Shown here: one piece after another, positions 7,222 through 7,959 of the stretch
How the letters are laid out: every line of letters starts with the position of its first letter
How positions within the stretch are numbered: the first letter of the stretch is position 1
Origin: Fusobacterium sp.
GTDB taxonomy: Bacteria > Fusobacteriota > Fusobacteriia > Fusobacteriales > Fusobacteriaceae
Direction of reading: 5' to 3'
Length of the DNA stretch: 7,959 bases
NCBI GenBank assembly: GCA_018457305.1
Contig: JAGYHM010000054.1
Span: forward strand, 1-7,959
The notes under the pieces: model-generated
What the model saw: only the letters and a program-made list of their open reading frames with translations
Databases searched by the model: none
What the model was told of the DNA's origin: nothing
Program-made: the position numbers and the translations under genes

Positions 7222-7281
7222 AGGGAGGTGGGGCGTCAGCCCCGCCCTAAAGGGCGAGCAGAGCTTTGCTCGTAGCGAGCC
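7222..7281 (+). repeat. GC-rich multi-hairpin module before pyrF
   Basis: Three adjoining hairpins lie in about 60 nt. GGTGGGGC (7227-7234) pairs with GCCCCGCC (7239-7246) around GTCA. GCCCT (7244-7248) can pair with AGGGC (7251-7255). GAGC/GCTC (7261-7264/7268-7271) competes with GCTCG/CGAGC (7268-7272/7276-7280). It is not similar to the inverted core shared by copies A and B, apart from the general GGGGC/GCCCC theme. A short AT-rich spacer with the pyrF ribosome site follows. It looks like an extragenic palindromic repeat unit. Whether it recurs elsewhere in the genome cannot be seen here. Confidence 0.72.
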
Positions 7282-7313
7282 AAGAAATAAAAATAAATAA
7301 GGAGTTTAAAAAG

Positions 7314-7959
7314 ATGAAAAGAGAAGTAATTATTGCCTTAGATTTTCCGACAATAGAGAAAACTTTAAATTTTTTAGATAAATTTGGAGAAGAAAAATTA
7401 TTTGTAAAAGTTGGTATGGAACTTTATTTACAAAATGGAATTAAAGTTATTGAAGAAATAAAAAAAAGAGGTCATAAAATATTTTTAGATTTAAAATTAC
7501 ATGATATTCCAAACACAGTTTATTCAGCAACTAAAGGATTAGTAAAATTTGATATAGATATTTTAACAGTTCATGCAAGTGGTGGCTCTGAAATGTTAAA
7601 AGCTAGTAAAAAAGCAGTTGAAGAAACGGAAGCAAAAACTAAAATTATAGCTATAACTCAACTTACTTCAACAAGTGAAGATAATATGAGAAAAGAGCAA
7701 AATATTCAAACAAGCATAGAAGAATCTGTTTTGAATTATGCAAAACTTTCAAAAGAAAGTGGAGTTGATGGAGTTGTTTCTTCAGTTTGGGAAACAAAAA
7801 AAATTAGAGAACAAAGTGGAGAAAATTTTATAATAATAAATCCAGGAATTAGATTAAAAGAAGATTCAAAAGGAGATCAAAAAAGAGTTGCAAATCCAAT
7901 TGAAGCAAAAAATAATGGAGCAACTTATATAGTAGTAGGTCGTTCTATAACAAAAAATT
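7314..7959 (+). CDS. pyrF: Orotidine 5'-phosphate decarboxylase (3' end beyond the window)
   Basis: This enzyme decarboxylates OMP to UMP, the last step of de novo UMP synthesis. The window holds 215 codons and part of the next without a stop; the family is usually about 230-240 residues, so only a short tail is missing. Class I motifs are visible: IIALDFP (6-12, Asp10), VKVGMELY (31-38, Lys32), the catalytic DLKLHDIPNTV (59-69, with Asp59, Lys61 and Asp64), LTVHASGG (84-91), INPGIR (175-180) and the phosphate-binding VVGRSIT (207-213). The Shine-Dalgarno AAGGAG (7299-7304) is 9 nt before the ATG. It is 266 nt after carB, separated by two GC-rich repeat units. In Bacillus operons pyrK and pyrD lie between pyrAB (carB) and pyrF; here they do not. 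Confidence 0.95.
   Translation, partial: MKREVIIALDFPTIEKTLNFLDKFGEEKLFVKVGMELYLQNGIKVIEEIKKRGHKIFLDLKLHDIPNTVYSATKGLVKFDIDILTVHASGGSEMLKASKKAVEETEAKTKIIAITQLTSTSEDNMRKEQNIQTSIEESVLNYAKLSKESGVDGVVSSVWETKKIREQSGENFIIINPGIRLKEDSKGDQKRVANPIEAKNNGATYIVVGRSITKN

Noticed and set aside
1883..7281. A CRISPR array or insertion-sequence remnant formed by the repeats
   Set aside because: The units are not evenly spaced direct repeats with spacers, there are no cas genes, and no transposase fragment or target-site duplication could be identified around them.

Overview
The window is very AT-rich, low-GC bacterial DNA (codons such as AGA, TTA, AAA and ATA dominate). It carries most of a de novo pyrimidine (UMP) biosynthesis operon, all on the + strand: pyrR - pyrB - pyrC - carA (short form) - carB - pyrF (cut by the window end). 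The PyrR-controlled leader and Bacillus-like gene set fit Firmicutes or Fusobacteria. The extreme AT bias and the short GC-rich intergenic hairpin repeats suggest a Fusobacterium-like genome. That assignment rests on recall of such genomes and is an inference.

Region by region. Positions 3-98 hold the 3' end of a small thioredoxin-like gene. Positions 99-350 hold a near-perfect sigma-70 promoter (137-165) and a PyrR attenuator: a PyrR-binding loop with an exact ARUCCNGNGAGGYU match, a competing antiterminator, and an intrinsic terminator at 290-320. pyrR follows at 351-872. The pyrR-pyrB gap (873-980) holds a second pair of mutually exclusive hairpins. The downstream hairpin is terminator-like; it buries the pyrB Shine-Dalgarno sequence and its T tract runs directly into the pyrB ATG. 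pyrB (981-1880) is followed by a GC-rich hairpin repeat (1883-2027), then pyrC (2087-3382), carA (3402-3878) and carB (3871-7047, overlapping carA by 8 nt). A second, rearranged copy of the repeat (7048-7190) and a different GC-rich multi-hairpin module (7222-7281) precede pyrF (7314 to the end).

How it works together. CarA/CarB make carbamoyl phosphate, PyrB condenses it with aspartate, PyrC closes the ring to dihydroorotate, and PyrF performs the last decarboxylation to UMP. UMP-bound PyrR then binds the leader RNA and favours termination. Dihydroorotate dehydrogenase (PyrD/PyrK) and PyrE are not in the window.

The most unusual points are: (1) carA encodes only the N-terminal domain of the small subunit, with no glutaminase domain, and is tightly joined to carB, which suggests an ammonia-fed synthase or a glutaminase supplied in trans; (2) a possible second, undescribed attenuator between pyrR and pyrB; (3) mosaic intergenic repeats whose core is inverted relative to its flanking tag in the two copies.
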